Positions 7,684 to 16,369 of a DNA stretch of 64,000 nt are shown piece by piece. This DNA is from Geodermatophilaceae bacterium NBWT11 (GTDB taxonomy: Bacteria > Actinomycetota > Actinomycetes > Mycobacteriales > Geodermatophilaceae). Within the stretch, counting starts at the first letter, position 1, and each line of letters starts with the position of its first letter. The stretch lies in contig CP043652.1 of NCBI GenBank assembly GCA_014218215.1, positions 3,286,001-3,350,000 on the forward strand. The letters are read 5' to 3'. Below the pieces are notes generated by a model, which had not been told where the DNA came from, did not search any database, and was given only the letters and a program-made list of their open reading frames with translations. A program made the translations under genes and the position numbers.

Positions 7684-8832
7684 TCAGTGCTCCTTCGTCG
7701 GGAGGGTCGCGGTGGTGGTGGCGACCTGGGTGAGCCGGTCGATCCAGGCGCCGATCCGCACGGTGCTGGCCGCCGGTGGCAAGCCAGTCATCCGCAGCGC
7801 CAGCGGCGGCTGACCGGGCCCGGTCAGGACCGGGACGACGATGTTGGCCAGGTCGTAGAGCGTGCCCGGGTGCAGGTCGGGGCAGAACAGGTCGGCCAGC
7901 TCGGACGTCGCGGCCGCGACGGCGCGCTCGTGCCGGGGCAGCCGGTCGGAGGCCTCAAAGGAGTCCAGGGCCTGGCGGTGGCGGCGGTGGGTCTCGGCGT
8001 CGGCCAGCAGCATCGAGTGGCCGCGCTCCCGGACCCGTTCCAGGTGGGCGTGGCCCACCCCGGTGCCCGGGCCCCGGGCCAGCCACTCGTCGACCTCGGT
8101 GTCGGGCGCCCCAGCGAAGAACACGGCGCCGAAGGGCGGGATGAGCGGCTGACGGTGGCCCAGCGGGAACGCCTCGTCCACCGCACTGCGGTTGGCGGCC
8201 AGCACCTGGACGGCGTCCCAGCCGACCCGGGCCACCACGCTGCAGTTCACCCCCAGCTCGGCGCTGAGCGCCTCGACGGCCGGCCGGATGCCCTCGGCCA
8301 GCTGGGCGGCGGCGATCAGTTCGGGGTCGGGGGTCGCGACGAACGAGCCGGGGGCGAAGCGGCCGTAGCCGCCCTGGAAGAACAGCAGCGGCAGGGTGGA
8401 GCGCTCGACGGCCAGGGACTGCACCCGTCCCAGGACGACGAGGTGGTCACCGGCGGGCCGGACGTCCTCGAACGAGCACTCGACCCAGGAGACGGACCCG
8501 GTCAGCACCGGGGAGCCCAACGGGCCCGGTCGCCAGTCGACGCCGGCGAACTTGTCGGCCCCGCCGGTGGCCAGCTGCCGGCACAGGCCCTCCTGGTCGG
8601 CGGCCAGCACGTTGACGCAGAACGCCGGGGCGCTGCGCACCCGGTCGAAGCTGTAGGAGCCGGCCGTGGGGTAGAAGGCGATCAGCGGTGGGTCCAGGGA
8701 CACCGAGGAGAAGGTGCCCACGACCATGCCGGCCGGCTGCCCGTCGTCGGCGATCGCGGTGACCGCCGCGACGCCGGTCGGGTAGTGGCCGAGGGTCTCC
8801 CGGAACAGCGCCGGGTCGATGGCCAGCGTCAT
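7684..8832 (-). CDS. flavin reductase fused to an IclR-type effector domain
   Basis: Residues 1-165 form a RutF-like FMN reductase domain (HYPTGVAAVTAI, GTFSSVSLDPPLIAF, FCVNVLA). Such proteins supply reduced flavin to two-component monooxygenases. Residues from about 185 to 370 match the ligand-binding domain of IclR regulators: PLGHRQPLIPPFGAVFFAG, a DTEVDEWLARG segment and RERGHSMLLAD. There is no helix-turn-helix. The likely logic is substrate-controlled flavin reduction, as known for the MarR-like C-terminal domain of the 4-hydroxyphenylacetate hydroxylase reductase of Acinetobacter; its use here is inference. The ATG at 8832 overlaps the MhpA-like gene by four bases. The partner oxygenase is probably encoded at 11378-12667. 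Confidence 0.88.
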   Translation of the reverse strand: MTLAIDPALFRETLGHYPTGVAAVTAIADDGQPAGMVVGTFSSVSLDPPLIAFYPTAGSYSFDRVRSAPAFCVNVLAADQEGLCRQLATGGADKFAGVDWRPGPLGSPVLTGSVSWVECSFEDVRPAGDHLVVLGRVQSLAVERSTLPLLFFQGGYGRFAPGSFVATPDPELIAAAQLAEGIRPAVEALSAELGVNCSVVARVGWDAVQVLAANRSAVDEAFPLGHRQPLIPPFGAVFFAGAPDTEVDEWLARGPGTGVGHAHLERVRERGHSMLLADAETHRRHRQALDSFEASDRLPRHERAVAAATSELADLFCPDLHPGTLYDLANIVVPVLTGPGQPPLALRMTGLPPAASTVRIGAWIDRLTQVATTTATLPTKEH

Positions 8833-10379
8833 CGCCCGGCCACCGTGAGCGCGACGCGCAGCTGGGTGAGCAGGGCGGGGACGTCGGCAGCGACGCCGAC
8901 GCCGAAGACGTAGAAGTCCGGCCGGGCGAGGACGACGTCGCAGTCGTGCGCGTCGAACCAGGCCCCGTACGCGCCGTCGACATCGACGACGGGACCGGCG
9001 GGGGAGACGGCGGTGACCGTGCCGCCGAGGCCGGCGAACCAGGCCGCGGTGTCGTCGTCCAGCTCGGGCGTGGTGGCCCGGCCGATCAGCTGCCAGTCGC
9101 CGCCGACGATGTCGTCGAACAGGCTGGTGACGCCATCCACCCGGACCCGGGCCTGCGGGGCGAGCCGGCCAGCGGCGTCCTGGCCGGGGACGGTGATCGA
9201 GGGGTGCCCCAGCCGGGGGTGCGGCGGCTCCTTGGTGTCGCTGGGGTCGGCCAGTGCCCGGCGCATCTCGGCGTCCCGGGCCGCGGCGCGGGCGGGGTCG
9301 AGCTCGCAGATGACCCGGCCGGCGGCGACGGCCTCGTCGATGATCTCCCGCACGTGGCCGGCGCGTTCGGGGCCGTAGCTGTCCAGCACGGCCGGGTCGG
9401 CCAGCCCGCGGTGCACCAGCGCCAGCCGCCAGGCCAGCGCCCGGGCGTCCCGCAGCCCGGCGCACAGGCCCTGGCCCATGAACGGCGGCATGAGGTGCGC
9501 GGCGTCCCCGGCCAGGAAGGTGCGGCCGACCCGCCAGGTCTGCGCCCAACGGCCACGGAAGGTGTAGACGGCGTGCCGCTCCAGCTCGGCGGTCTCGGGG
9601 GTGACGCCGAAGGGGGCCATCAGCGCCCAGGCGGTCGACTCCTGGCCCAGCTGCTCGGGAGTGACGTCGTCCCGGCGCATGAACTCGAACCGCCGACGGC
9701 CGGGGCCGCTCTTCACCGCGGTGGCCGGCTGCCGGGGGTCGCAGTGCTGCACGACGAAGGCGTCCCACTCCTGCTCGACCAGCGGCCGGTAGTCCACCAC
9801 CAGCCAGTCGGCCTCGAATCCGGAGTCGCCGACCTCGATGCCCAGGTGCGTGCGGACGGCGCTGTTGGCCCCGTCGGCGCCGATCACCCAACGGCTGCGC
9901 ACGCTCACCGGGTGCTCACCGGTCAGCAGCGTGGTCGCGCCGTCGTCGTCCTGGTCGGTCGAGGCAAACGACCAGCCGCGGTGCACGGTCACCCCGGGGG
10001 TGGTGACGGCGAGGTCCTCCAGCACCGCCTCCAGGGAGGGTTGGTGGAAGCCGTTGGTGTTGGCCCAGCCGGACTCGGCGGGCCGGTTCCAGTCGATGGC
10101 CATGAGCAGTTCGCCCTCGCCGTTGCGGAACTGGTAGCCACCGCGCGCACCGACCGAGGGTTCGAACAGGTCGGCGTGGTCGGCCATGACGCCGGCGGCC
10201 TGCAGGATGCGCAGCGCCTCGTGGTCGATGGTGCAGGCGCGGGGGAGCGGGTATCGCTCCGGCCAGCGCTCAACGACGGCGACCTGCAGCCCGGCCCGGC
10301 CGAGCAGGATGCCGGTGAGGAGCCCGACGGGGCCGCCGCCGACGACGAGGACGTCGACGTCGGTGGGGGGTGCACTCAC
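8829..10379 (-). CDS. FAD-dependent aromatic monooxygenase (MhpA-like)
   Basis: The 516-residue class A flavoprotein monooxygenase has the N-terminal dinucleotide motif VVGGGPVGLLTGILLGRAG, the DG motif VIGADGANSAVR and the FAD-phosphate motif GRTFLAGDAAHLMPPFMGQG, followed by a thioredoxin-like C-terminal domain. The sequence resembles 3-(3-hydroxyphenyl)propionate hydroxylases (MhpA), which ortho-hydroxylate phenolic rings using NAD(P)H and oxygen. The start is GTG at 10379 (GTGA overlap with the upstream stop). It is a self-sufficient hydroxylase, so the operon has two independent ring-oxygenation activities. The exact substrate is unknown. Confidence 0.92.
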   Translation of the reverse strand: MSAPPTDVDVLVVGGGPVGLLTGILLGRAGLQVAVVERWPERYPLPRACTIDHEALRILQAAGVMADHADLFEPSVGARGGYQFRNGEGELLMAIDWNRPAESGWANTNGFHQPSLEAVLEDLAVTTPGVTVHRGWSFASTDQDDDGATTLLTGEHPVSVRSRWVIGADGANSAVRTHLGIEVGDSGFEADWLVVDYRPLVEQEWDAFVVQHCDPRQPATAVKSGPGRRRFEFMRRDDVTPEQLGQESTAWALMAPFGVTPETAELERHAVYTFRGRWAQTWRVGRTFLAGDAAHLMPPFMGQGLCAGLRDARALAWRLALVHRGLADPAVLDSYGPERAGHVREIIDEAVAAGRVICELDPARAAARDAEMRRALADPSDTKEPPHPRLGHPSITVPGQDAAGRLAPQARVRVDGVTSLFDDIVGGDWQLIGRATTPELDDDTAAWFAGLGGTVTAVSPAGPVVDVDGAYGAWFDAHDCDVVLARPDFYVFGVGVAADVPALLTQLRVALTVAGR

Positions 10380-11371
10380 GGTCGGCTCCTGCCGGTCAGG
10401 TGGGGGTTGGGGAGGACGACGCACTTGGCATGCGGCGAGTCGGCCTGCTGCTGCCACGCGGCGGGCAGCTCGTCGAGGTCGAAGGTGCGGGTGGGCACCT
10501 GCAGGCCGTCCGTGAGCGCGGCCCACAGCCAGGTCAGTGCCGGGGCCTTGGCGGCGAGACCGAGGTGCAGGCCGGCGAAGCCGGTGAGGGTGAGCTGCCT
10601 GCCGCGCAGCAGGCCCGCGGGGATCTCGGCGGTCGGTCCGGCGAGGTTGCCGATGTTCACGATCCTGGCGCGCGGTGCGCAGGCCAGGAGAGCAGCCTCC
10701 AGCGGGGTCCCATACACGCCGTCCAGGACGACGTCGAAGGGCCCGCCCAACCGGGCGGCCATGTCGTCGCGGCTCTCCCCGGGGAGGAGCTCGACGACGG
10801 CGTCGGCGCCGAGCTCCTGGACCCGGTGGAGAGCGGTGGTGCTGCGCCCCACGCCGACCACCCGCCCGGCGCCCAGGCGCCGGGCGATCTGGACGGCGAG
10901 CTGGCCGACGGCGCCGGTGGCACCCAGCACGAGCACGGCCTCCCGGGGCTGCAGCCGGGCCTCGGTGACCAGCGGCAGGTAGGCGGCGGTGCCCGAGTTG
11001 CCGACCGCGGCGGCCAGCACGGGGTCCACCCCGTCGGGGAGGGGGAGGACGTCGTCGTCGGGCACCAGCACCTGGGTGGCCAGCGATCCCGGGGTCGACG
11101 GCGAGGCGTGCACCTCGGCATACACCCGGGTGCCTGGCGCGTGACGGTCGGACTCGACGACGACGCCGACGCACTCGCTGCCCGGGACGTAGGGCTGCTC
11201 GTGCCGGGCGGAGTGGAACCCGCCGGAGGCGATGAGCAGGTCCAGCGGGTTCAGCGGTGCGGCGAGCACCTCGAGCAGCGTCGTCCCGGCCCGGCGCGGG
11301 GGAAGCATCAGCGGTCCCACCCGGGGCGGTGCCCCCGGGGCGTCGATCGTCGCTGCTCGAGGTGCACCCAC
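10376..11371 (-). CDS. MDR-superfamily quinone oxidoreductase-like protein
   Basis: The 331-residue medium-chain reductase has a GroES-like N-terminal half (NPLDLLIASG, YVPGSECVGVV) and a Rossmann domain with VLGATGAVGQLAVQIARRLGAGRVVGVGR. The cysteine and histidine ligands of the catalytic zinc are absent, as in NADPH:quinone oxidoreductases. It could reduce a quinone formed by the hydroxylases or an enone intermediate. It starts with GTG six bases after the preceding gene and overlaps the following gene by four bases. Confidence 0.87.
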   Translation of the reverse strand: MGAPRAATIDAPGAPPRVGPLMLPPRRAGTTLLEVLAAPLNPLDLLIASGGFHSARHEQPYVPGSECVGVVVESDRHAPGTRVYAEVHASPSTPGSLATQVLVPDDDVLPLPDGVDPVLAAAVGNSGTAAYLPLVTEARLQPREAVLVLGATGAVGQLAVQIARRLGAGRVVGVGRSTTALHRVQELGADAVVELLPGESRDDMAARLGGPFDVVLDGVYGTPLEAALLACAPRARIVNIGNLAGPTAEIPAGLLRGRQLTLTGFAGLHLGLAAKAPALTWLWAALTDGLQVPTRTFDLDELPAAWQQQADSPHAKCVVLPNPHLTGRSRP

Positions 11372-11377
11372 GTCGGC

Positions 11378-12667
11378 TCAGCCGGCCTTCTGCACCGGCG
11401 CGGGGGCGAACCGGTCCAGGGTGGTGATGCCGGCGAAGGCGTGCGGCTGGATGCCGGCCATCAGGCGGCCGTAGTTCTCCGACAGCGCCTCGAGGTTCAG
11501 GGCACCGTGCAGGGTGATGATCCGGGCGTCGCGCCACGAACGCTGGATGGGCTCGAAGTCCATGATCGCGGTGGAGCCGGAGTTGCGCTGCAGCAGCTCG
11601 ATCGCCTCGGCGCACCACTTGGCGGCGTAGGCGGTCTCGGCCAGCACCCGGGCGCTGAAGTGCTGCATGTACTCCGGGCTCTCCGGGGTGCCGGCCGCGT
11701 TCAGCCGGCCGAGGCGGTCGGTCTCCTCGGCGTTGGCCCGGGCCATCAGCTCGGCCGAGCGGATCTTGCTGTGCACCTCGGTGAGCATCAGGTGGGTCAG
11801 CGGCGCCTCGAGCTGGTTCTTGTACGTGGTGCCGCGGATCGGCCGGCCGGCCGAGCGCTCGACGAAGCGGTCCAGGGCGCCCCGGGCGATGCCGATGCTC
11901 ATGCCGGCCATCAGGCTGAACGCCCAGCCCAGCGACGGCACCTTCCACAGCGACCCGGCCAGGCCGTGGTCGATGCTCTGGGAGGTGACCAGGCGGAAGT
12001 CGGTGACCCGGTGGTCGGGGACGAAGAGCTCGTCGCCGGGCAGCTCGATGGAGACGCTGCCGGTGGCGCGCATGCCGGCGACGTTCCAGTCGTCGAGGAA
12101 CCGCAGCTGGTCGCGGGGGACCTGGACGCCGACCAGGTACTTCCCGTCACCGTCGTCGGCGATGCAGCCCAGGTTGGTGTAGGGCGCCCAGAGGGCGTCG
12201 CTGCCGAACGTCCACGGGCCGCCGGTGATGAGCCACCCACCCTCGGTGCGGGTGGCGCGGCCCTTGGAGGCGGGGAAGTGGCTGGAGCCGGCGACGCGCG
12301 GGCCGACCCAGTCGTGCCCGTAGACCTCCTCGACCACCTGCGGGCCGCAGCCGGCCGGCAGCCAGTTGGTGGAGGCGGCCACCCACACGGTCCACCCGGC
12401 CGAGCCGTCGTACTCAGCGACGGTGCTGACGACGTCCAGCTGCTGGCGGACGGTCAGCTCGTCGCCGCCGTACTCCGCGGGGCTGGCGATGGCGAAGACC
12501 CCGGCCGCGTCGAGGGCGGCGATGGTCTCGTCGGAGTGCCGGCCGGCCTTCTCCGCGGCCAGGGCGCCGGCCCGCAGCGCCGGGCCGAACTCGCGCACCT
12601 GCTCGAGGATCTGGGCCAGGCGCGCGGGCTTGTCTGCCGCTGTCGGGGCGTCGAGGGTGAGGGTCAC
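11378..12667 (-). CDS. acyl-CoA-dehydrogenase-fold flavin monooxygenase (group D, HsaA/HpaB-type)
   Basis: The 429-residue protein has the acyl-CoA dehydrogenase fold. It lacks the catalytic Glu motif and carries the oxygenase-type C-terminus PIQRSWRDARIITLHGALN, as in HsaA and other two-component hydroxylases. These oxidise phenolic rings with reduced flavin supplied by a separate reductase. The reductase gene three cistrons downstream fits as its partner. The start is GTG at 12667 inside the stop of the upstream hydrolase gene (GTGA). The N-terminal LAQILEQVREFGPALR segment is the usual helical bundle. The substrate is probably phenolic. Confidence 0.88.
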   Translation of the reverse strand: MTLTLDAPTAADKPARLAQILEQVREFGPALRAGALAAEKAGRHSDETIAALDAAGVFAIASPAEYGGDELTVRQQLDVVSTVAEYDGSAGWTVWVAASTNWLPAGCGPQVVEEVYGHDWVGPRVAGSSHFPASKGRATRTEGGWLITGGPWTFGSDALWAPYTNLGCIADDGDGKYLVGVQVPRDQLRFLDDWNVAGMRATGSVSIELPGDELFVPDHRVTDFRLVTSQSIDHGLAGSLWKVPSLGWAFSLMAGMSIGIARGALDRFVERSAGRPIRGTTYKNQLEAPLTHLMLTEVHSKIRSAELMARANAEETDRLGRLNAAGTPESPEYMQHFSARVLAETAYAAKWCAEAIELLQRNSGSTAIMDFEPIQRSWRDARIITLHGALNLEALSENYGRLMAGIQPHAFAGITTLDRFAPAPVQKAG

Positions 12668-14868
12668 TGGGTGTCTCCGGAGGTCGCGGGGATGACGGGC
12701 AGCTGCACGTAGCTGGGGTGGTCGGGCCCCGTGTAGACCGTGTTGCGGGCGCCGGCGTGGTAGCTCTCGTCGTACTCGCGGACCGGGATGCCGGACGGGG
12801 TGTAGGGCTGGACGTCGATGCGCAGCCGGGAGCCGGCCCGGACCAGCGCGGTGCTGGGGTAGAGCCCGACCTCGACGAAGACCGGCTCGCCGGGCTCCAG
12901 CGGCTGGGCATCGGCCTCGGCGTGCGAGGGCACGGGCCAGTAGTCGGTGGTCCGCTCGGGGTCCAGGGCGCGGCGGGAGACCTTGAGCGGGCCGTGCCCG
13001 ACCGGGTGGACGTGGTTGGGGTCGATCGGCAGGACGACGGACTCGTAGCGGACCTCGCGGTCGTGGGCGTCGATCACCCGCAGCGACACGAACACGTCCA
13101 TGTCGGTGCTGGTGGAGGACACCCACAGCCCGGCCTTCATGTAGCCGGCCAAGGTGAGGTCCTCCATCAGCGGGTCGCTGATGAAGGAGACCCCGGTGGA
13201 CCAGCGGGGGGTGCCGCCGACGTAGCCGATCGGGGCCGGGATGGGCATGCCCAGGTCCAGGTCGGCGGCGTAATCCGCGCTCGTCTCCGCGGTCGGGACC
13301 TCCTCGACGATCCGCAGCAGGTCGGTGCGGTTGGCGTCGCCGGTCCAGTCGGTGGGGCTCGCGTCGAGGTACCAGCGCCGGTACTGGGTGCGGGCGATCG
13401 GCCACTCCTGCTCGTGCAGCACCAGGTGCGTGCCGTTGCCGGCCCGGACCTGCACCCGCACGGGCGGGGCGTCCATGACGCCGTTGTCGGTGCCCTTGAG
13501 CCAGTGGTCGAAGAACGCCTGGTGGTCGGCGATCGAGGACTGCTTGTAGCTGCCCGGGAACCAGGCGTCGACGAAGTCGAAGCGCTTGGCCTCAGCACCC
13601 GTGGAGTGGATGTAGGTCTCGCTGCTGCCCAGCTGGTGGATGGTGACGCCGGTCTGCGGGCCGACGACCCAGACCGGCGCGGTGGCCTTCTCCAGCTCCG
13701 GGCGCATGAAGATCGTGCCCTGCGGGCCGTAGGCGGCCGGGTCGTTGAACGGCGTCGCGCGGAGCTGGGCCATCCAGTCGGTCTGGGGGCGCTCGGTGCC
13801 GACGAAGTTGTGCCCGGACATGGTCTTCCACCACCAGTCCCAGAAGCCGATCCCGAACAGGCCGCCGCCGTAGGTGGCCTCGTTGTAGAGGTCGGCGTCG
13901 GTGCCGATGGCGACCATGGCCTTCAGGTGCGGGGGCTGGAGGCTGGCGACCATGTGCTGGGTCATGGCCAGGTAGGACATGCCCCAGAGGCCCACGTTGC
14001 CGTTGGACCAGAGCTGGGTGCCGGCCCACTCGATCGCGTCGTAGTAGTCCTCGGACTGCTGCACGCTGAAGGGGGCCTGCCGGCCGGGGCTGCGGCCGAC
14101 GCCGCGGCTGTCGACCCGGATGCACACGTAGCCCTCGGGCACCCAGACCGCGGAGTCGACGCTCTCGTGGTTCTCGTACTGCTGGCCGCGCGAGTTGCCG
14201 GAGAAGAAGAGGTCCTCCAGCACCTCCTTGGCCTGCGCCTGCTCGTCGTCGCCGATGCAGTCGTGGTCGAAGGCCTTGCCGTAGAAGCCCTTGTTCAGGA
14301 TCACCGGGTACGCGCCGTCCGCGGCGGGACGGAAGACGTCGGCGTAGACGAAGGAGCCGTCGCGCAGCGGGATCTGCACGTCGGTGGTCTTGACGATGCC
14401 GCGCAGCTCGCGGCGCAGCTGGTTGCGGGCGGCCTCGGGGGAGCGGAGCGCCCGGTCCAGGGTGTCCAGCAGCCCGGTGACGACGGCGTCGGCAGCAAAG
14501 GCGGCCTCGGGCTGTTCGAACGCGATGAACCGTGCCTGGACCAGGTCGTGCACCTCGGGGGCGATGGTGACGCCGGACTCGACGTCGCCGTCGGCGTCCA
14601 GGGTCTGCACCAGCCGGGCCAGGTTGGTCACGGCGGGGTCGTGCAGCTTGTCGATGCGGCCGTCGACCCGGTGCACCAGGTGGGCGAGGGTGACGACGTC
14701 CGCACCGGGTGCTGTGCCGAGCACGACGTCACCCAGCAGGAAGGACACGACCTCGCCCTCGGCGAACTCGAACCGGCCGCGCTCGTCGGTGACCCCGCTG
14801 CAGGTGGCGGTCTGGAACTTAAGGCCGGCGGTGGGGCCGGCGAGCACTCCGGTGCGGACGTCGGCCAC
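12664..14868 (-). CDS. CocE/NonD-family hydrolase with an extra N-terminal domain
   Basis: The 734-residue protein has a 160-residue N-terminal extension containing a small beta-sandwich-like repeat (AGLKFQTATCSGVTDERGRFEF) and a helical stretch. An S15/CocE hydrolase follows, with nucleophile motif LWGMSYLAMTQ (Ser298) and a C-terminal jelly-roll. It is much longer than the 582-residue paralogue at the other end of the operon. The two share only family-level similarity, so they may act on different bonds. The start is GTG at 14868, two bases after the SnoaL-like gene. No signal peptide is visible. An ester or amide substrate is inferred from the family. Confidence 0.87.
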   Translation of the reverse strand: MADVRTGVLAGPTAGLKFQTATCSGVTDERGRFEFAEGEVVSFLLGDVVLGTAPGADVVTLAHLVHRVDGRIDKLHDPAVTNLARLVQTLDADGDVESGVTIAPEVHDLVQARFIAFEQPEAAFAADAVVTGLLDTLDRALRSPEAARNQLRRELRGIVKTTDVQIPLRDGSFVYADVFRPAADGAYPVILNKGFYGKAFDHDCIGDDEQAQAKEVLEDLFFSGNSRGQQYENHESVDSAVWVPEGYVCIRVDSRGVGRSPGRQAPFSVQQSEDYYDAIEWAGTQLWSNGNVGLWGMSYLAMTQHMVASLQPPHLKAMVAIGTDADLYNEATYGGGLFGIGFWDWWWKTMSGHNFVGTERPQTDWMAQLRATPFNDPAAYGPQGTIFMRPELEKATAPVWVVGPQTGVTIHQLGSSETYIHSTGAEAKRFDFVDAWFPGSYKQSSIADHQAFFDHWLKGTDNGVMDAPPVRVQVRAGNGTHLVLHEQEWPIARTQYRRWYLDASPTDWTGDANRTDLLRIVEEVPTAETSADYAADLDLGMPIPAPIGYVGGTPRWSTGVSFISDPLMEDLTLAGYMKAGLWVSSTSTDMDVFVSLRVIDAHDREVRYESVVLPIDPNHVHPVGHGPLKVSRRALDPERTTDYWPVPSHAEADAQPLEPGEPVFVEVGLYPSTALVRAGSRLRIDVQPYTPSGIPVREYDESYHAGARNTVYTGPDHPSYVQLPVIPATSGDTQ

Positions 14869-14870
14869 GG

Positions 14871-15395
14871 CTACTTGCCCCGGACCGCGGTGAGGTAGGC
14901 GACCTTGCCGGCCTCGGCGTGCTCCTTGAGCACGTTGAGCTGCATGTCGGGGCGGTGCTCGGCGTTGGGCACGGGCACGAAGGGGTTGCCGGTCCAGCCC
15001 TGCAGGCGGCAGACCCGGTGCTTGATCCGCCAGCCGTCCGCGGTACGCACGAGCTCGTCGTCGTACCAGCCGGTGCCGGTCCAGGTGGCGCCGTCCTCGG
15101 CGTCGTTGCGGATGAGCAGCCAGTTGCCGTAGGCGAAGGCGTTGGCGGTGTCGCCGTCGACGTGGACCAGCTGGCCCATCATCGTGTGCTGGTGGCTGTC
15201 CAGGGTGGCGTGGAACTCGGCGAAGGAGCGCTTGAACTCCTCCAGGCCCACCCAGGCGTTGCCTGCGGGGCCGAACTCGGCCACCACGTCCTCGGCGAAG
15301 ACCTGGTCGAACAGGTCCCAGGCGTGCGCGTCGAGGGCGAACCCGTACAGGTTCAACAACTGGATGATCGCGGTCTTGTCGTCGTGGTCAGCCAC
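14871..15395 (-). CDS. SnoaL-like (NTF2-fold) protein
   Basis: The 174-residue protein has the NTF2/SnoaL fold pattern: a helical start DKTAIIQLLNLYGFALDAHAWDLF, then ADGWRIKHRVCRLQGWTGNP. Members include small dehydratases, isomerases and hydroxylase beta-like subunits acting on ring compounds. It is the first gene of the leftward operon and starts with GTG at 15395. A promoter with TTGACA lies about 55 bp upstream. A role in isomerising or dehydrating a ring intermediate is inference. Confidence 0.83.
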   Translation of the reverse strand: MADHDDKTAIIQLLNLYGFALDAHAWDLFDQVFAEDVVAEFGPAGNAWVGLEEFKRSFAEFHATLDSHQHTMMGQLVHVDGDTANAFAYGNWLLIRNDAEDGATWTGTGWYDDELVRTADGWRIKHRVCRLQGWTGNPFVPVPNAEHRPDMQLNVLKEHAEAGKVAYLTAVRGK

Positions 15396-15448
15396 GGTGC
15401 TGCTCCATTCACTGGCGATCGGTGAAATGTCTCCGATGCGGTGGTGTC

Positions 15449-15478
15449 ATGTTGGAGCCCCGGTAGGATGTGTGTCAA
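15449..15478 (-). promoter_or_regulatory. probable promoter of the catabolic operon
   Basis: Reading leftward, a perfect TTGACA (15473-15478) is followed after 18 bp by CAACAT (15449-15454), which matches TAnnnT in its key A and final T. It lies in the 130-bp gap shared with the divergent GntR-family gene, where the repressor operator should be. I could not define that operator with confidence. Confidence 0.45.
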
Positions 15479-15531
15479 GCACCACTCCCCGGAGAATTTC
15501 TGGGGCGCTGACGAGAGCTGAGGGGATGTCC

Positions 15532-16218
15532 GTGAGCGAGGCGACCGAGCCACGCATCTCGCTGAACGAGGCCGCCTACCAGCGGCTGCGGGCCGAGATC
15601 ATCGCCTGCCGGCTCGCCCCCGGGCAGCGCCTGACGGAGAAGGGGCTGGCCGCCGACTTCGGGTTCAGCTTCGCCCCGCTGCGCGATGCGCTGACCCGGC
15701 TGGACCACGAGGGCCTGATCCGCACGGTGCCGCGGCGGGGCTACCAGGTGGCGCCGTTGACGCCCAAGTCGATCGACGACCTGTTCGTGCTGTGGGAGAT
15801 CGTCGGGCCCGAGCTGATCCGGCTGGGGTTGCAGCGCGCCACCGAGGAGCAGATCGCCGACGCCCGAGCGGCGTTCGACGACCTGGACCGAACGTCGGCG
15901 GCCCAGGACATCGATGTCGTCACCGGGACCTTCACCGCGCTGGCCGAGGCGACCGGGAACAGCTACATGATCGCGCTGCACCAGCGGCTCATGGGCGACA
16001 TGAGCCGCATCCGGGCGCTGCGCCTCACCTCCGCCGAACCCGCCGACTCCGTGCCCACCCAGCACTGGGTTCGCGAGGTGCTCGTCGAGCGCGATCCGGA
16101 CCGCGCCGCCGAGCACGCGCGGCGCCACATCCGCGAGGTGCACCAGGCCGTGCTCCAAGCCGTCGTCCGCTGGCCGTCGGTCATGACCAGCGAGGTCAGC
16201 GTCGGCTCACCTCGCTGA
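15532..16218 (+). CDS. GntR-family transcriptional regulator (FCD-type)
   Basis: The N-terminal winged helix spans about residues 10-75 (AYQRLRAEIIACRLAPGQRLTEKGLAADFG, then APLRDALTRLDHEGLI), followed by an all-helical ligand-binding domain of the FadR/FCD class (DLFVLWEIVGPELIRLG). It is divergent from the ten-gene operon and is probably its effector-controlled repressor. I prefer the GTG at 15532, six bases after GAGGGG, over the ATG at 15526, which would sit directly on the ribosome-binding sequence. The C-terminal region (HWVREVLVERDPDRAAEHARRHI) is the typical last helix pair of FCD domains. Confidence 0.9.
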   Translation: MSEATEPRISLNEAAYQRLRAEIIACRLAPGQRLTEKGLAADFGFSFAPLRDALTRLDHEGLIRTVPRRGYQVAPLTPKSIDDLFVLWEIVGPELIRLGLQRATEEQIADARAAFDDLDRTSAAQDIDVVTGTFTALAEATGNSYMIALHQRLMGDMSRIRALRLTSAEPADSVPTQHWVREVLVERDPDRAAEHARRHIREVHQAVLQAVVRWPSVMTSEVSVGSPR

Positions 16219-16369
16219 GCCCCCGGTCCACCCTCCCAGGACGCCCTGCTCCGCCACACCCGCGGTCTGGACCGCGTGGACGCGTCCCTACGAGCCAGTC
16301 ATCAGGCCTGGACGGTCTTCCGCGGTACCTGCCTGGAGGCTCGCCTGCTGGCCCGGGGCTGCTCGTCCA

